A stretch of DNA of 64,000 nucleotides from Bradyrhizobium erythrophlei (GCF_900129425.1 NZ_LT670817.1:4154001-4218000); one strand, 5' to 3'; shown: positions 1-9,600, counted from the stretch's first letter. The notes: a model not told the origin generated them from the letters alone. Numbers and translations: made by a program.

Positions 1-58
1 CTCGAAAAATCGTCAGAGCACGCCCGGTCAAGGCAGCAAAAGACGCGGTATGAATTTC

Positions 59-81
59 AAAGGCCCCTTCTGGGGCCTTTT
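59..81. terminator. Bidirectional intrinsic terminator
   Basis: A 9-bp perfect stem (AAAGGCCCC / GGGGCCTTT) with a 4-base loop, flanked by A residues on one side and T on the other, so it can stop transcription in either direction. It probably ends a gene lying left of the window. Confidence 0.8.
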
Positions 82-224
82 GCGTTTCAGGGTAGTTCTA
101 TGTCTCGACGCGGGAAGAGGCCGAACGCTTAATCCCAACGACGGAGCGCAAGGCCGCTATTCTCCTTAGCCAGATCTCCTCCATCGTTGCAGAGAGAACT
201 TCGTGGGTATCTTGAGGGTCTCGG

Positions 225-1085
225 TCAGACTGGACGGCCTTCGCGCGCGTTCCACAATTGCTCCAGGCCTTCGCGATAGGTCGGGTAGGCGAGTTCGACG
301 CCTAGGTCGCGTTTCAGACGCGCGTTGGAGATCTTATTGTTCGTGGCGTAGAAACTTCGCGCCATCGGCGTCATTTTAGCGGTGGCGAAGTCTTCGGTGG
401 CCGGCGGTTTAATGCCCATCAGCGAAGCTGCGTAGGCGATGACGTCCTGCGGCGGTGCCGGCTCGTCGTCGCAGACGTTCCACGTGCCGCCCTTGTGGTG
501 ATCGATCGCCGCCATCGCGGCCTGCGCCGCGTCGTCGACATGGATGCGGTTGAAGACCTGACCAGGTTTGACAATCCGGCGAGCATTGCCGTCGCGTAGC
601 CGCGCCAGCGCGTTCCGTCTCGGACCGTAGATGCCGGCAAAGCGAAGGACCGCGAGCCTGTCGCCGGCGACGTCCTTCCATCGTCGTTCGGCAGTGACCC
701 GTGCATGGGCCCGATCGACCTGCGGCGAGACCGCGGTGTCCTCGTCGATCCACGCCCCGCCGTGATCGCCGTATACGCCGACGGTAGATAGATAAACGAC
801 CTGTCGCGCGGTGCTGGCCTCGATCTGCTGGCCGAACGCGGACAATACGGGATCCTCGGACCGCCCCGGCGGCACGGAGACAAGGAGGACGTCGGCTTCC
901 TTGATGCGCGAGGCGATCTCTGAGTGCTCGACGGCGTCGAATAGGTACGCATCGAGCTTCTGTCGATGAAGCCCGTCGCGCTTCTCGGCGTGGCGGACGG
1001 TGCCGGAAATCCTCTCGAATTCGTCGGCATAGATGTCGACGAGCCGCAGCGCCGTAAATCCGAATCCGAAGGCGAAAAGCTTCAT
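225..1085 (-). CDS. SDR-family NAD(P)-dependent epimerase/oxidoreductase (YeeZ-like)
   Basis: A 286-residue atypical extended short-chain dehydrogenase, probably cytoplasmic, of unknown substrate. The N-terminus shows a degenerate dinucleotide-binding loop (GFGFTA, residues 7-12). LSTVGVYG (99-106) and LRFAGIYGP (147-155) are the usual signatures of the NAD-dependent epimerase group, and NRIHVDD (about 183-189) is the conserved segment near the substrate pocket. Length fits the family. It stands alone: the next supported gene upstream is about 800 bases away. Family assignment is firm; the specific reaction cannot be read from the sequence. Confidence 0.85.
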   Translation of the reverse strand: MKLFAFGFGFTALRLVDIYADEFERISGTVRHAEKRDGLHRQKLDAYLFDAVEHSEIASRIKEADVLLVSVPPGRSEDPVLSAFGQQIEASTARQVVYLSTVGVYGDHGGAWIDEDTAVSPQVDRAHARVTAERRWKDVAGDRLAVLRFAGIYGPRRNALARLRDGNARRIVKPGQVFNRIHVDDAAQAAMAAIDHHKGGTWNVCDDEPAPPQDVIAYAASLMGIKPPATEDFATAKMTPMARSFYATNNKISNARLKRDLGVELAYPTYREGLEQLWNAREGRPV

Positions 1086-1919
1086 CCAGTCATCCGATTG
1101 ATAGCACCCGGATGCAACGCCATCGTGCAGAGGTAATCAACCATTAAAGAGATCGCCTAAGCCAGGATGCTCGTCGGGTCGGCGGGGCCCGATATCCCAA
1201 AGAGCCGCGCGTTTTTCATGGATCGAAAGATCATTGATGCTCGCAGGCGCCCACCATAACGAGGAATTGGCAAATATTCCGAACTTCTAGGCATTCCGAT
1301 AGAGGAGGTTGAAAAGATAGCTTAAATCCGGTCGCAGCAAATCACCGCTGAAACTCGCCATTTCATCTGTGGGCCTTCACGCTTGCGTTTGAATTCAGAT
1401 TGGAGAAGCCGCTAGGAACTCCCATTGTTCTTGAGCATTCTGCAACGTGGCCATCGCAGCCTTCGGTTTGCAACCCATCTTCGCGATGCTGATGCCACGC
1501 TCTACCGTGCAAAGGGAAGGGGCGGAACAGAATCATTGTCAGCAATGTCGTTCCGGCCAAATTACGAACCGCAAATGAATCGAGCCGGATAAGAAAGTCA
1601 AAGCCGTAAGGCTGCGTGCTGCCCGACCGGCGCCCCCAGTTGTTCCTGTTCGGAGATCCAACCATCACGGCGCTGGCGCGCCAAAGAGCCTTCATCACAT
1701 CGTCGCGGCGGGTGAGTTCAGAAGGCTCCGGCCAGGTGACACGGTGCTTCACAAGCGAAGCGTAGATCCGCCCCGCTGCTTTGCCTTTGCGACCTCACGG
1801 AGACGGGCGAGACGCACGTTTTTGGAGACGTTGTCTTTCGCTCGGTCCCATCGAGATGCCAAGGGCGGGCAGGGTGCGCAAGCAAGCGCATTAGACGCGA
1901 CCGGTTCCCCGGATCGCCA
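1086..1919. other. Stretch without a supported gene
   Basis: Open frames here (for example 1363-1752 on the minus strand) have the residue mix of shadow frames, no recognisable domain and no convincing ribosome binding site. I see no RNA gene or repeat. Confidence 0.5.
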
Positions 1920-2114
1920 TCAGGCGGTAACTTCGGTCCGCGTCTTCGCCGCCGCGTCGTAAATGCGAATCTGCAGCATCGGAAACCGAGTTTTCAGTTC
2001 GCGGGCTCCATTGGTGGCGCCTTCCATCGTGACGAACTCCGATTTTAGGAGTCCGTCGACTTCGATGCCGTATCCGCTGCCAGGTAGCCCCTTGGCGTCT
2101 GTGGGTTGTTTCAA
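1920..2114 (-). CDS. Small hypothetical protein (64 aa)
   Basis: A 64-residue soluble protein with a believable globular composition (segments GYGIEVDG and FPMLQIRIYDA). It probably starts at a TTG (2112-2114), because a GGAGA sits about 7 bases upstream and no ATG is suitably placed. I do not recognise the family. It has no signal peptide or membrane segment. It may be a small stress or housekeeping protein, but nothing in the neighbourhood indicates a function. Confidence 0.55.
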   Translation of the reverse strand: MKQPTDAKGLPGSGYGIEVDGLLKSEFVTMEGATNGARELKTRFPMLQIRIYDAAAKTRTEVTA

Positions 2115-2219
2115 ATCGTTTCTCCAAGTGCCCCCGGCTTTCTAAAGCGAGTCGGACATCGGCGCCAGACATGGCTTCGAGGTCGCCCTTGCCGTAAACG
2201 GGTTCGACGCGTCGGGGGC

Positions 2220-2400
2220 TTAGCGCTGCCTCAGCAGCCACGCGCTTGCCGGGGCCGCGACGCAGATCGCGGCCCCGATCGACATCGCGATGCCGATCGC
2301 CGTGGAGAGCGAGGATCCAGTAGCGGCCAATGCGGGTCCGAGAACAAGGGTCGCGCCGGAACCGCACGTCCGTGCGACGACGCTGTTGAATCCGGATGCC
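2220..2400 (-). pseudogene. C-terminal relic of an MFS/Bcr-type efflux protein
   Basis: Read on the minus strand, about 57 codons ending in TAA give a run of small and hydrophobic residues (LVLGPALAATGSS, then AIGIAMSIGAAICVAAP) followed by a basic end, WLLRQR. This is the style of the last two membrane helices of a major-facilitator drug pump. There is no start, and the reading frame degrades upstream. It is best read as the 3' stump of a deleted transporter gene. The exact transporter family is inferred. Confidence 0.55.
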
Positions 2401-2852
2401 GACCCCGTATGTCGCGGATCAACCGCCGTAACGGATGGGTGGCGCGGTCACCTTGCTCCGCCGACCGGGCGGCCTTAGCCTCGCGGGCGCGTGCAGGGCT
2501 GTGCTCCCGAATAGGGTTCTACGGGAGACGAGCCAACGGACAAATGTGGTCTGGACCCTTCGAATCCGGTCGAGGCCCCCGGCCGAGGCTCCGGCGGCGT
2601 CTGGCGGGCCTTCCCGGCTATTTCAGCCGACGGCAGAAATCTCCAGTGTCCGGATGTTGCGGCTGAATTGTCGTTGGATCGCGAAACCGGGCCGGGCTGC
2701 CTTAGCTTCCCGATCGCGCTCGGGGACACTTCTGCGCTTCCGACCGCCGTTGGCCGTAAAAGGTGCCGGGCTTCTCCGAAGCGCGCGGTCCGTGGTAGAG
2801 GCGGCCACCGGGAAGGCTTTGCCGGCACCGAGGGCGAAAAGGAGGAGATCGA
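2401..2852. other. Decayed DNA without a supported gene
   Basis: Several frames are open on both strands, but all are rich in Arg, Pro and Ser as expected of high-GC non-coding DNA. No domain is visible. It probably holds the degraded body of the transporter whose C-terminus remains at 2220-2400. The glucokinase ribosome binding site lies at its right edge. Confidence 0.45.
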
Positions 2853-3806
2853 TTGGACGGCCGACGCATCATCGGAGACATCGGAGGTACGAACGCACGG
2901 TTCGCGATCGCCGAGGGCGGCAAATATCGTGAGCTCATGCATGTGGAGGTCGGCCGATTCGGCTCGCTGCACGACGCCCTGACGGATTATCTCAACGGTC
3001 TGCCGCCTGCATTGCGGTCCGGACTCGACGGCGCTCTTGCGGTCGCGCGCCCGGTGTTCGGCGACAGGGTGGCGCTCACGAACCTGGGCTGGTCATTTTC
3101 AATGAGCGATCTACGTCGAAGCCTTGGACTGGGCTCGCTGAAGGTTGTCAATGATTTCGCCGCAACGGCAATGGCGGTACCGCATCTGCCCGATGCGGAC
3201 GTGTTTCCGGTTGGGCCGAGAACTCGGGAGGCCGCCGGTCCGATCGGGATCATAGGTCCCGGCACGGGACTGGGCGTGAGCGCCTTGATACCGGACGGGC
3301 GAAAATGGGTGATCGTCGCGGGCGAGGGCGGGCACGTGACCTTGCCGAGCGCGTCTAAGGAGGAGGACGCCATCATCGAGGTCCTGCGCACGCGTTGGAG
3401 CCACGTCTCGGCCGAGCGGGTGCTCAGTGGCGCAGGTCTCGTCAGTCTCTATGAAGCGCTCTGCACGATCGACGGCTCCGCGGCGCGGGCGTTGACGCCG
3501 GCCGACGTAACTCGTTACGCCATCGGCAGGACTGATCTCCAATGTGTGAAGGCGTTCTCACAGTTCTGCGCATTCCTGGGGTCGGTGGCCGGCGACCTTG
3601 CGCTGACGTTCGGCGCCACCAGCGGCATATACATCGCAGGCGGGATACTGCTGCGGTTCAAGGAAGCGTTCGCGTCGTCTCCGTTCCGCGAAAGATTCGA
3701 GCGAAAGGGACGTTTCGCCGGCATGCTGGCCAAAATTCCGACCTGTCTCATCCTCGAAGAGTCGCCGGCTCTCCTCGGCCTAGCTCATCTGCCATTGGCA
3801 GGCTAG
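2853..3806 (+). CDS. glk: Glucokinase
   Basis: ATP-dependent phosphorylation of glucose to glucose 6-phosphate in the cytoplasm (317 aa, the usual length for bacterial Glk of the ROK/hexokinase fold). The phosphate-1 motif GDIGGTNARF (8-17), the catalytic-Asp segment VNDFAA (Asp101), the GPGTGLG loop (135-141) and GEGGH (157-161) are all present. The start is a TTG at 2853, with a strong GGAGGAG 5 bases upstream; there is no ATG at that place. It is a single gene with decayed DNA on both sides. Confidence 0.93.
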   Translation: MDGRRIIGDIGGTNARFAIAEGGKYRELMHVEVGRFGSLHDALTDYLNGLPPALRSGLDGALAVARPVFGDRVALTNLGWSFSMSDLRRSLGLGSLKVVNDFAATAMAVPHLPDADVFPVGPRTREAAGPIGIIGPGTGLGVSALIPDGRKWVIVAGEGGHVTLPSASKEEDAIIEVLRTRWSHVSAERVLSGAGLVSLYEALCTIDGSAARALTPADVTRYAIGRTDLQCVKAFSQFCAFLGSVAGDLALTFGATSGIYIAGGILLRFKEAFASSPFRERFERKGRFAGMLAKIPTCLILEESPALLGLAHLPLAG

Positions 3807-4022
3807 ACGCATTTTCCATTTAGGTGGGCAGCATATCCTGCGTTTCGGATGTAGTTGGCGTCCGGCGCGCCGCATGGCCCTTGAAGCAGCCGAGATCGTC
3901 CATGTTTGTCAATCGGCGTTGGAATGGGGTCCGCCCATTGCTCCACCGAGCCCCATGGGCTCAAATACCACCGCGGCTCTCCCCATCGCTGGATGAAGCG
4001 CGGGGCTCAGACCATCGACACC

Positions 4023-4235
4023 TTACTCCTTCTCATCGGGACAGATGAAGCAGTGATCAGAGAGGAGCTTCGAGGCCTTTCTCAGAGGCTCGTCGAGCTG
4101 CATCGCATAGTGGAAGTTATGATCACGGGCATAAACTTGTGCCTCCGCGGTGAGAACGATCGCGCCATTGACGCTCGCAACCGACGCCTCCGAAACATCG
4201 ACCTCATCGTTCTTCAGCTCGAATGATCCCACCAT
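4023..4235 (-). CDS. Small hypothetical protein next to a transposase relic
   Basis: A 70-residue acidic open frame with a natural-looking composition (start MVGSFEL, end CPDEKE). No domain is recognised and no good ribosome binding site precedes the ATG. It begins 5 bases after the stop codon of the transposase relic, so it may be truncated or newly placed by that element. It could be spurious. Confidence 0.4.
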   Translation of the reverse strand: MVGSFELKNDEVDVSEASVASVNGAIVLTAEAQVYARDHNFHYAMQLDEPLRKASKLLSDHCFICPDEKE

Positions 4236-4240
4236 CGCAC

Positions 4241-4914
4241 TTAAACGCGGGCGTAGCGGTGATGAAGTCCGCCCAGGATGGCGCGTGAACTGATGACACC
4301 GATTCGCTGAACCGGGCGAGAAACCGGCGCATCCTTGTTCAAGGATCGATGCGTTCTGAAGCTATTATAGTAGGCGGAGTAAGATTTCAGAATTCAGCGC
4401 AGATGCGCGTCGCCCAGGACAATGACGTGGTCCACGCATTCACGCCGGATCGATCCGATCAGACGTTCGGCAAAAGCATTCTGCCAGGGCAACGCTGGTG
4501 TAATGGGCCTATCCCGGATGCCCATGGCGCGCAATCGGCGCATGACGACGCTACCATAGATCCGGTCGCGACCGCGGATCAGGTAGCGCGGCGCTTCATT
4601 CCACGGGAATGCTTCTGTGATCTGGCGCGCAATCCATTCGGCCGTGGGATTTGGAGTGACGTTGATCCAGACGAGGTCTCCGCGGCCGAGCGGACGATGA
4701 CGAAGGCATAGAGCAGGTCGAAACCGATAGTTGGGACAACGAACAGGTCCATGGCGGCGATGTCCGGCGCGTGGTTACGCAAGAAGGTCCGCCATCCCTG
4801 GCTGGGCGGCCCCCGCCGTTTGACCATGTACTTGGCGACGCTGGACTGCGCGACCTCAAACCCGAGCTTGAGCAGTTCGCCGTGAGTGCGTGGCGCACCC
4901 CAAAGCGGACTCAT
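4241..4914 (-). pseudogene. Broken DDE integrase-core transposase (IS481-like)
   Basis: Remnant of the same transposase family as the copy at 37.9-38.9 kb. The N-terminal part (PLWGAPRTHGELLKLG, then a FVVPTIGFDLLY core) is in one frame from 4914. A single-base frameshift falls near 4700, after FVIVR, where the expected WINVTPNPTAEW stretch continues in another frame. A TGA interrupts the third part after GDAHLR, and the tail (YYNSFRTHRSLNKDAP, ending GGLHHRYARV) stops at TAA 4241-4243. The 5' quarter of the gene is absent. Clearly inactive. Confidence 0.85.
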
Positions 4915-5005
4915 TCTTGCAGTTTGTTCTTTCGGGCTTCTTGCGAAGGAGCGGACTCGCGGCCGTCCTCGTCGCTTGCCGATTGAAATCTCTTCTGGCG
5001 CGCCG

Positions 5006-5401
5006 TTATTTCAATGACTTGGAACGCAGGCTTTTCCCATCGACAGATGATTTTACGGCCCCGATCCGATTCTTTTGGAAGACATCGTCGCGGCCGAAGT
5101 CGCAATTTTCGCGAGCTCGATGTGGGCGCGACGTATTATCCCCGCGTGTACCGGATGCATCGGCTGACGGCAGCCCGCGCGTCCGCTCGTCCAGGGTGCG
5201 CTGCGCTTGCCGGTTCAGTTCGTCGGCGAGATAGAGGGCTGCTTCCGGCGGCAACAGCAGTTGCACGAGGCCTGCGTGATCGCCGGCGGTGTCCGAACCC
5301 GGTTCATATTGCAACACCAGCTTCAGTGAGCCTCGTTCCTCGGGGCTGAGCACCCAGCCTTGCAATTGCCGAGCCTGCCCCTTTCCCTCGAAATCATCCA
5401 T
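5006..5401 (-). CDS. Hypothetical protein with altered C-terminus
   Basis: About 131 residues from the ATG at 5401, which has GAGGAG six bases upstream. Residues 1-75 look like a genuine small soluble domain (GWVLSPEERGSLKLVLQYEPG, VQLLLPPEAALYLADELN). The rest is Arg/Ser-rich and runs towards the transposase relic, so the natural C-terminus was probably replaced when that element inserted. I do not recognise the domain. Confidence 0.55.
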   Translation of the reverse strand: MDDFEGKGQARQLQGWVLSPEERGSLKLVLQYEPGSDTAGDHAGLVQLLLPPEAALYLADELNRQAQRTLDERTRGLPSADASGTRGDNTSRPHRARENCDFGRDDVFQKNRIGAVKSSVDGKSLRSKSLK

Positions 5402-5580
5402 GCTCATCTCCTCGGTTTTTGGCATAGCAGCCGCATCCGCCATCAAGGCGTCTCTGGCGAGACCTGCGCTATGCCAAAGGATACGCGTTATATTTAATCG
5501 CTTATAGCGCTTCAGTCTGATTCTTCGTTTTCACCTCGATTTGATCAGCGTATCAATCGCTGTGCTGCGATCCGCCTCGT

Positions 5581-6207
5581 TCAAAACCATGGCGCGATCG
5601 CCGTAAGTCTTCGATGCGCCGTTTCGCGCGCTGCCTGCGCCGGCGAGGCGGGGCCCACCGTCGGACCGATCAGGACGAAACGCTGGTCGCTCAGGCCGAT
5701 GAAACGCAGCACGTCGCGCAAATACGGTGTCGCCATGTCGGTGCGGCCGCGGTTCATCCCCGTCACGAAATCGCCGCCGCTTGCCAGGATGACGAGCGTC
5801 GGCCGATTCCTGAGCAGCGGACTGTATCCGCGATTCGGGTCGAAGCTGAAAGTGAGGCCCGGCTGCACGATCAGATCGATATATTGCTTCAGCTTGTAGG
5901 GTATCCCGAAGTTCCACATCGGTGTCGAGATCAGTACGCGATCCGCGACCGCGAGGCGCACGACCATGCGTTCGATGACTGCGAAGGCGTCGCGCTGCGG
6001 ATCGTTGAACGGCCGGTCCGCCTGGCGCGCATATTTCGCTTCCAGTGCCGCGCCCTGGAAATCGGGCAGGCTTTCGCGCCAGAGGTCCAGCGTATCGATG
6101 TCCCAGCCGCGATGGGTCTCGTTGAAACGATCGACGAAGGCGTCGGCGCCCGCGCCTGAGGCGGAATCGCGGCGCGGCGACGCACGCAGATGAAAGAGCT
6201 TAGGCAA
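5581..6207 (-). CDS. FMN-dependent NAD(P)H azo/quinone reductase (AzoR-like)
   Basis: A 208-residue flavodoxin-fold oxidoreductase. The opening LFHLRASPRRDSASG holds the FMN-phosphate loop, and STPMWNFGIPYKLKQYID (about 94-111) is the hallmark of the AzoR/NQO family, with FSFDPNRGY and LASGGDF further on. Such enzymes reduce quinones or azo bonds by two electrons and protect against redox cycling. The start is TTG at 6205-6207 with GGGAGA 8 bases upstream. It is the last gene of the long minus-strand locus, 27 bases after the SMP-30 fusion gene, so it may reduce a quinone made by that pathway. Confidence 0.87.
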   Translation of the reverse strand: MPKLFHLRASPRRDSASGAGADAFVDRFNETHRGWDIDTLDLWRESLPDFQGAALEAKYARQADRPFNDPQRDAFAVIERMVVRLAVADRVLISTPMWNFGIPYKLKQYIDLIVQPGLTFSFDPNRGYSPLLRNRPTLVILASGGDFVTGMNRGRTDMATPYLRDVLRFIGLSDQRFVLIGPTVGPASPAQAARETAHRRLTAIAPWF

Positions 6208-6234
6208 GCGCCCGTTCTCCCGAATTGACGCCCT

Positions 6235-7806
6235 TCAGCCGAGCGCCGCTATGACCGTATCCGCGTTGGTGACCACCGAAACGTTCTGCAATGCGAAATT
6301 GATCGAGGCGTTGTGCCATTCCGGATTCATGGTCGAGCAGCAATCTTCCGGAACGATCATGAAATAGCCCTTGTCGGCGCCGGTACGCGCGGTGTGCTCG
6401 ACCGACATGTTGGTCCATGCGCCGGTGTTGATGATCATGTCGCGCTTGCCGCTCTTGAGCATCGTCTCCAGCCGGGTGCCTTCCCAGGCGCTCATCCGCA
6501 TCTTCTCGACGATCAGGTCGCCGGGGCGGGGCTCGAGGCCGGGGACGGGCGCAGCACCCCAACCTCCGCGGACCATGGCATTGCTGTCGACCAGTCCCTC
6601 GAACAGCGGCGCGTTGAGCGTCATTCCGGGTGCGCCGGCTTCGACGACAAACCAGACGTGAATGATCATCACGCCGGCCGCACGGGCGGCATCGGCGACC
6701 CGGCGGACGTTCTCGACGACGCGCTGCGAGCGCGCATGGACGGGCGAACCGGACTCGGCGAAGGCACCGCCTTCGCCGATCACGTCGTTTTGCATGTCCT
6801 GGATGATCATCGCGCAGCGCCGGGGATCGATGCGGAGGTTCTGGCCGGTGGATGACGAACGCTCCGCGCCGCCGGATGACGGTGCCGCCCGGCCGGTTGC
6901 GCTCATATAGGGTTCGTTGCGCGGCCCGACCTTGGTGCTGACCGTGTAGACCGAATGGGTCGAGGTCATGAACAGGGTGCGGAAATCCTCGCCGCCCCAG
7001 GAGAGGTTGGCCACCAGCTCGGGCACCCGCACTTTGCCGATCAGATCGCCCGGGGGGGCATAAACCCAGACGCCGCCGGGGGCCGTGACCCAGATATTGC
7101 CGCGCGCGTCGCATTTCATGCCGTCGGGCACGCCTGCTTCCGATGAGGAGCGGATGCCGCTGGCGAAGACACGTCCATTGGTCAACAAACCGTCGCCCGC
7201 GACGTCGAACACGCGGATCAGTGTCTGTACGGTGTCGTTGATGTAGAGGCGCTTCTCGTCGGGCGAGAAGCAGAGGCCATTGGGTTGGTCGAACAGATAG
7301 CGGTCGACCAGCAATTGCGGTGCGCCGCCGCCGGGCGGGACGCGATAGACACCCTGGAAGCCCAATTGGCGCGGGCGCTCGACGCCATAGACCGGCATCC
7401 GGCCGTACCAAGGGTCGGAGAAGTAGATCGAGCCGTCCGAGCGCACGCAGACGTCGTTGGGGCTGTTGAGTTCCCGCTTCTCGAAATGCGAGGCGACCAC
7501 CTCGCGCCGTCCGTCCGGCCGCTCGCGGATCAGCGACGAGGTCGCGTGCTCGCAGACAATCAGGTTGAGATCGGCGTCATAGGTCATGCCGTTGCATTTG
7601 TTGGAAGGACGGCGCACCTCGGTGACGCCGCGCTTGGCATCCCAGCGGCGCCGCACGTCGGCCGGCATGTCGGAAAACAGCAGATAATGCTCGACCGGAT
7701 GCCAGATCGGCCCCTCCGTGAACGTAAAGCCGGTGCCTAACTGCCCGACCGGCGCATAGGGATCAATCAGAGCCTCGAACTCGGGCTTCAAGACAGCATG
7801 TGTCAT
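6235..7806 (-). CDS. Fusion of SMP-30/gluconolactonase and isochorismatase-like hydrolase domains
   Basis: A 523-residue two-domain protein. Residues 1-295 are an SMP-30/LRE beta-propeller lactonase with likely metal ligands Glu31 (TEGPIW), Asn176 (DQPNGLCFS) and Asp228 (VPDGMKCD). After a Ser/Gly-rich linker (about 300-323), residues 325-523 are an isochorismatase-like cysteine hydrolase. Its Asp337 (QDMQND) and Lys435 (VEKMRMSAW) are in place, but the nucleophile position reads TNMSVEHTA, so Ser468 replaces the usual Cys. The lactonase half may open a lactone; the second half may be non-catalytic or have changed chemistry. It sits between the metallo-hydrolase and the AzoR-like gene. The domain calls are firm, the substrate is unknown. 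Confidence 0.9.
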   Translation of the reverse strand: MTHAVLKPEFEALIDPYAPVGQLGTGFTFTEGPIWHPVEHYLLFSDMPADVRRRWDAKRGVTEVRRPSNKCNGMTYDADLNLIVCEHATSSLIRERPDGRREVVASHFEKRELNSPNDVCVRSDGSIYFSDPWYGRMPVYGVERPRQLGFQGVYRVPPGGGAPQLLVDRYLFDQPNGLCFSPDEKRLYINDTVQTLIRVFDVAGDGLLTNGRVFASGIRSSSEAGVPDGMKCDARGNIWVTAPGGVWVYAPPGDLIGKVRVPELVANLSWGGEDFRTLFMTSTHSVYTVSTKVGPRNEPYMSATGRAAPSSGGAERSSSTGQNLRIDPRRCAMIIQDMQNDVIGEGGAFAESGSPVHARSQRVVENVRRVADAARAAGVMIIHVWFVVEAGAPGMTLNAPLFEGLVDSNAMVRGGWGAAPVPGLEPRPGDLIVEKMRMSAWEGTRLETMLKSGKRDMIINTGAWTNMSVEHTARTGADKGYFMIVPEDCCSTMNPEWHNASINFALQNVSVVTNADTVIAALG

Positions 7807-7828
7807 TGCCGCAATCCCTCGTTGTCAC

Positions 7829-8677
7829 TCAGGCCGGAAACCATTGGCGCTTGGGGTAGGACTGGACGATCGGGCCCGGAACCGAATCCTGCAGCCGGCC
7901 CGTCACGACACCGCCCTCGACCTTGCATGGCCGGTCGTGGATCGGCAGCAGGAAGCGTGCATTGTTGACCAGCTTCTTGATCGCGCCTTTTTCGGCGCGC
8001 TTCGACAGGCCATGGTTGCCGGTCGTCTGCGGCTCCGCGTCATGGATTTGCCGGAATGGCTCGACCAGCTGGTCGTTGATATCGTAAAGCACGTCGCCGC
8101 AAATCGTCGCCACACCTTCGGCGGTGTGAACATGGATGTTCATCGAGCCCTCGGTATGCGCGCCGGCCGCCTCGAGATAGACGCCGGGGATCAGCTCGAC
8201 CGGACCGGTGATTTCCAGATCCATCAGACGCAGCGCGCTTTTGGTGTGCAGCCGGTCGATCAGATGTTTGATGTCGGGCGCGGGATATTGCGGGTGCTGC
8301 AAGCCGGAGACGGAATATTCCAGCTCCTTGCGATTGACGATGACGGTGGTATTCATCGGAAACAGATCGTCCTTGCCTGCGTGATCAATATGGAGATGGG
8401 TGTGGGCGACATAACGTACGTCGCCCATGCGCACGCCGTGTTTGGCAAGCTGGTTCTCGATCATGTTCTCGTGGAACTGCAGTCCGCGCATCCCCAGTGT
8501 TTCCATGATCTGGTTGGAGCGATAGCCGGTGTCGACCACGATGGGATAGGGGCCGCCCGTGATGAGAAATCCCAGCGTCAGCACCCGGCGCGTGCGACCG
8601 CAGTCACGGCCCAGCACCAGGAAGCTGGATTCCAGTTCAATATCGCCGTAATCGAGAATCTTGATTTCCAAGGCCAT
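7829..8677 (-). CDS. Metallo-beta-lactamase-fold hydrolase (N-acyl homoserine lactonase-like)
   Basis: A 282-residue zinc hydrolase. The metal motif HTHLHIDHAG, a second His in GAHTEGSMNIHVH, the bridging Asp in CGDVLYD and a C-terminal PIHDRP give the full ligand set of the AHL-lactonase branch. The start at 8677 (MALEIKI) is chosen because GGGGAGG lies just upstream; an in-frame GTG-type extension of 9 codons to 8704 is less likely. Within this locus it may open a lactone intermediate rather than quench quorum signals, but that is inference. Confidence 0.85.
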   Translation of the reverse strand: MALEIKILDYGDIELESSFLVLGRDCGRTRRVLTLGFLITGGPYPIVVDTGYRSNQIMETLGMRGLQFHENMIENQLAKHGVRMGDVRYVAHTHLHIDHAGKDDLFPMNTTVIVNRKELEYSVSGLQHPQYPAPDIKHLIDRLHTKSALRLMDLEITGPVELIPGVYLEAAGAHTEGSMNIHVHTAEGVATICGDVLYDINDQLVEPFRQIHDAEPQTTGNHGLSKRAEKGAIKKLVNNARFLLPIHDRPCKVEGGVVTGRLQDSVPGPIVQSYPKRQWFPA

Positions 8678-8709
8678 GATATCCTCCCCTTTTCGTGCGG
8701 GCATTCGCC

Positions 8710-9600
8710 CTAATTGGTTATCTGATAGACGCGCATCGCCGTGTCATGCAGCACCGCGCGCTGTTGCTGAGGCGACAGACCCTCGAGGGCCCTTCGATGG
8801 GCGCCGACCAGATCGCCGTAGGACGTCCAAAGCTTTTCGATCGGAAAGTTCGAGCCGAACAGGCAGCGCTCGGCGCCGAAAATCGAGACGGTTTCGCGCA
8901 GGACCTCGGCGATATGCGCGGGGTCGTTGCGGTGCAGGAATGTGCCGAGGCCGGAGAGTTTGCAAACGACATTAGGGCAAGCCCCCAGCCGCACCATGCC
9001 GGCGCGCCACTCCGAACGGCCGGCTTGCGAGAGATCTTCCAGCATTCCTGCGTGCTGCAAGACGAGGGTGACGGCGGGGCACGCCTCCGCGAGGCTCGCC
9101 GCGTCCGGCATCTGCGAGGCGAAAACCTGGAGATCGAAGCTCCAGTTGTAATCGGCAAGACGCGCCACATTGCGCTGGATCTTCGGATCGAGCGGCAAAT
9201 CGGGCCACTCGGCAAAGCGATAGAGCGGGTTTTTGTGCCAGTGCAGCTGCATCCGGACGCCGCGCACGAGCTTGTGCCGCGCGAGCCGGTCGAGCTGTGG
9301 GCGCACGTCTTCGACGGAAAAATCGGCGTAGGCAACGATGGCGTGCGGCCAGCCGGTCGCATCCGCAGTGCGCTGTACCCAGACGGCTTCGTCCTCGTAA
9401 CGATCCTTCGGCCAGTTGGTCTGCACATAGACCGATTTGACCACGCCCGACTCCGAAAGATCCGAGCGAAATTCCTCGATCGGATAGTCGCGACGGATTG
9501 CCTCGTAGGGCCCAAAAATGCGAGGCTGCATCGGGCCCATCAACCAGGCTAGATCGGCTTGTCGCCAGATGTGGTGGTGGGCGTCGACGATGGGGATCAT
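8710..9600 (-). CDS. Amidohydrolase family 2 (COG3618-type, TIM-barrel metal hydrolase)
   Basis: A 296-residue metal-dependent hydrolase. It opens with VDAHHHIW (metal ligands His8 and His10), has VRGVRMQLH and LVLQHAG strands in the barrel, and ends with CLFGSNFPIEKLW, all typical of the 2-pyrone-4,6-dicarboxylate-lactonase/fuconolactonase group. Its ATG (9598-9600) overlaps the stop of the VWA gene (ATGA), which shows translational coupling. The family mostly opens lactones or cleaves amide-like bonds, in line with two other lactonase-like genes just downstream. Confidence 0.87.
   Translation of the reverse strand: MIPIVDAHHHIWRQADLAWLMGPMQPRIFGPYEAIRRDYPIEEFRSDLSESGVVKSVYVQTNWPKDRYEDEAVWVQRTADATGWPHAIVAYADFSVEDVRPQLDRLARHKLVRGVRMQLHWHKNPLYRFAEWPDLPLDPKIQRNVARLADYNWSFDLQVFASQMPDAASLAEACPAVTLVLQHAGMLEDLSQAGRSEWRAGMVRLGACPNVVCKLSGLGTFLHRNDPAHIAEVLRETVSIFGAERCLFGSNFPIEKLWTSYGDLVGAHRRALEGLSPQQQRAVLHDTAMRVYQITN

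Noticed and set aside
1363..1752. 129-codon minus-strand frame as a gene
   Set aside because: No domain, poor composition and no ribosome site.
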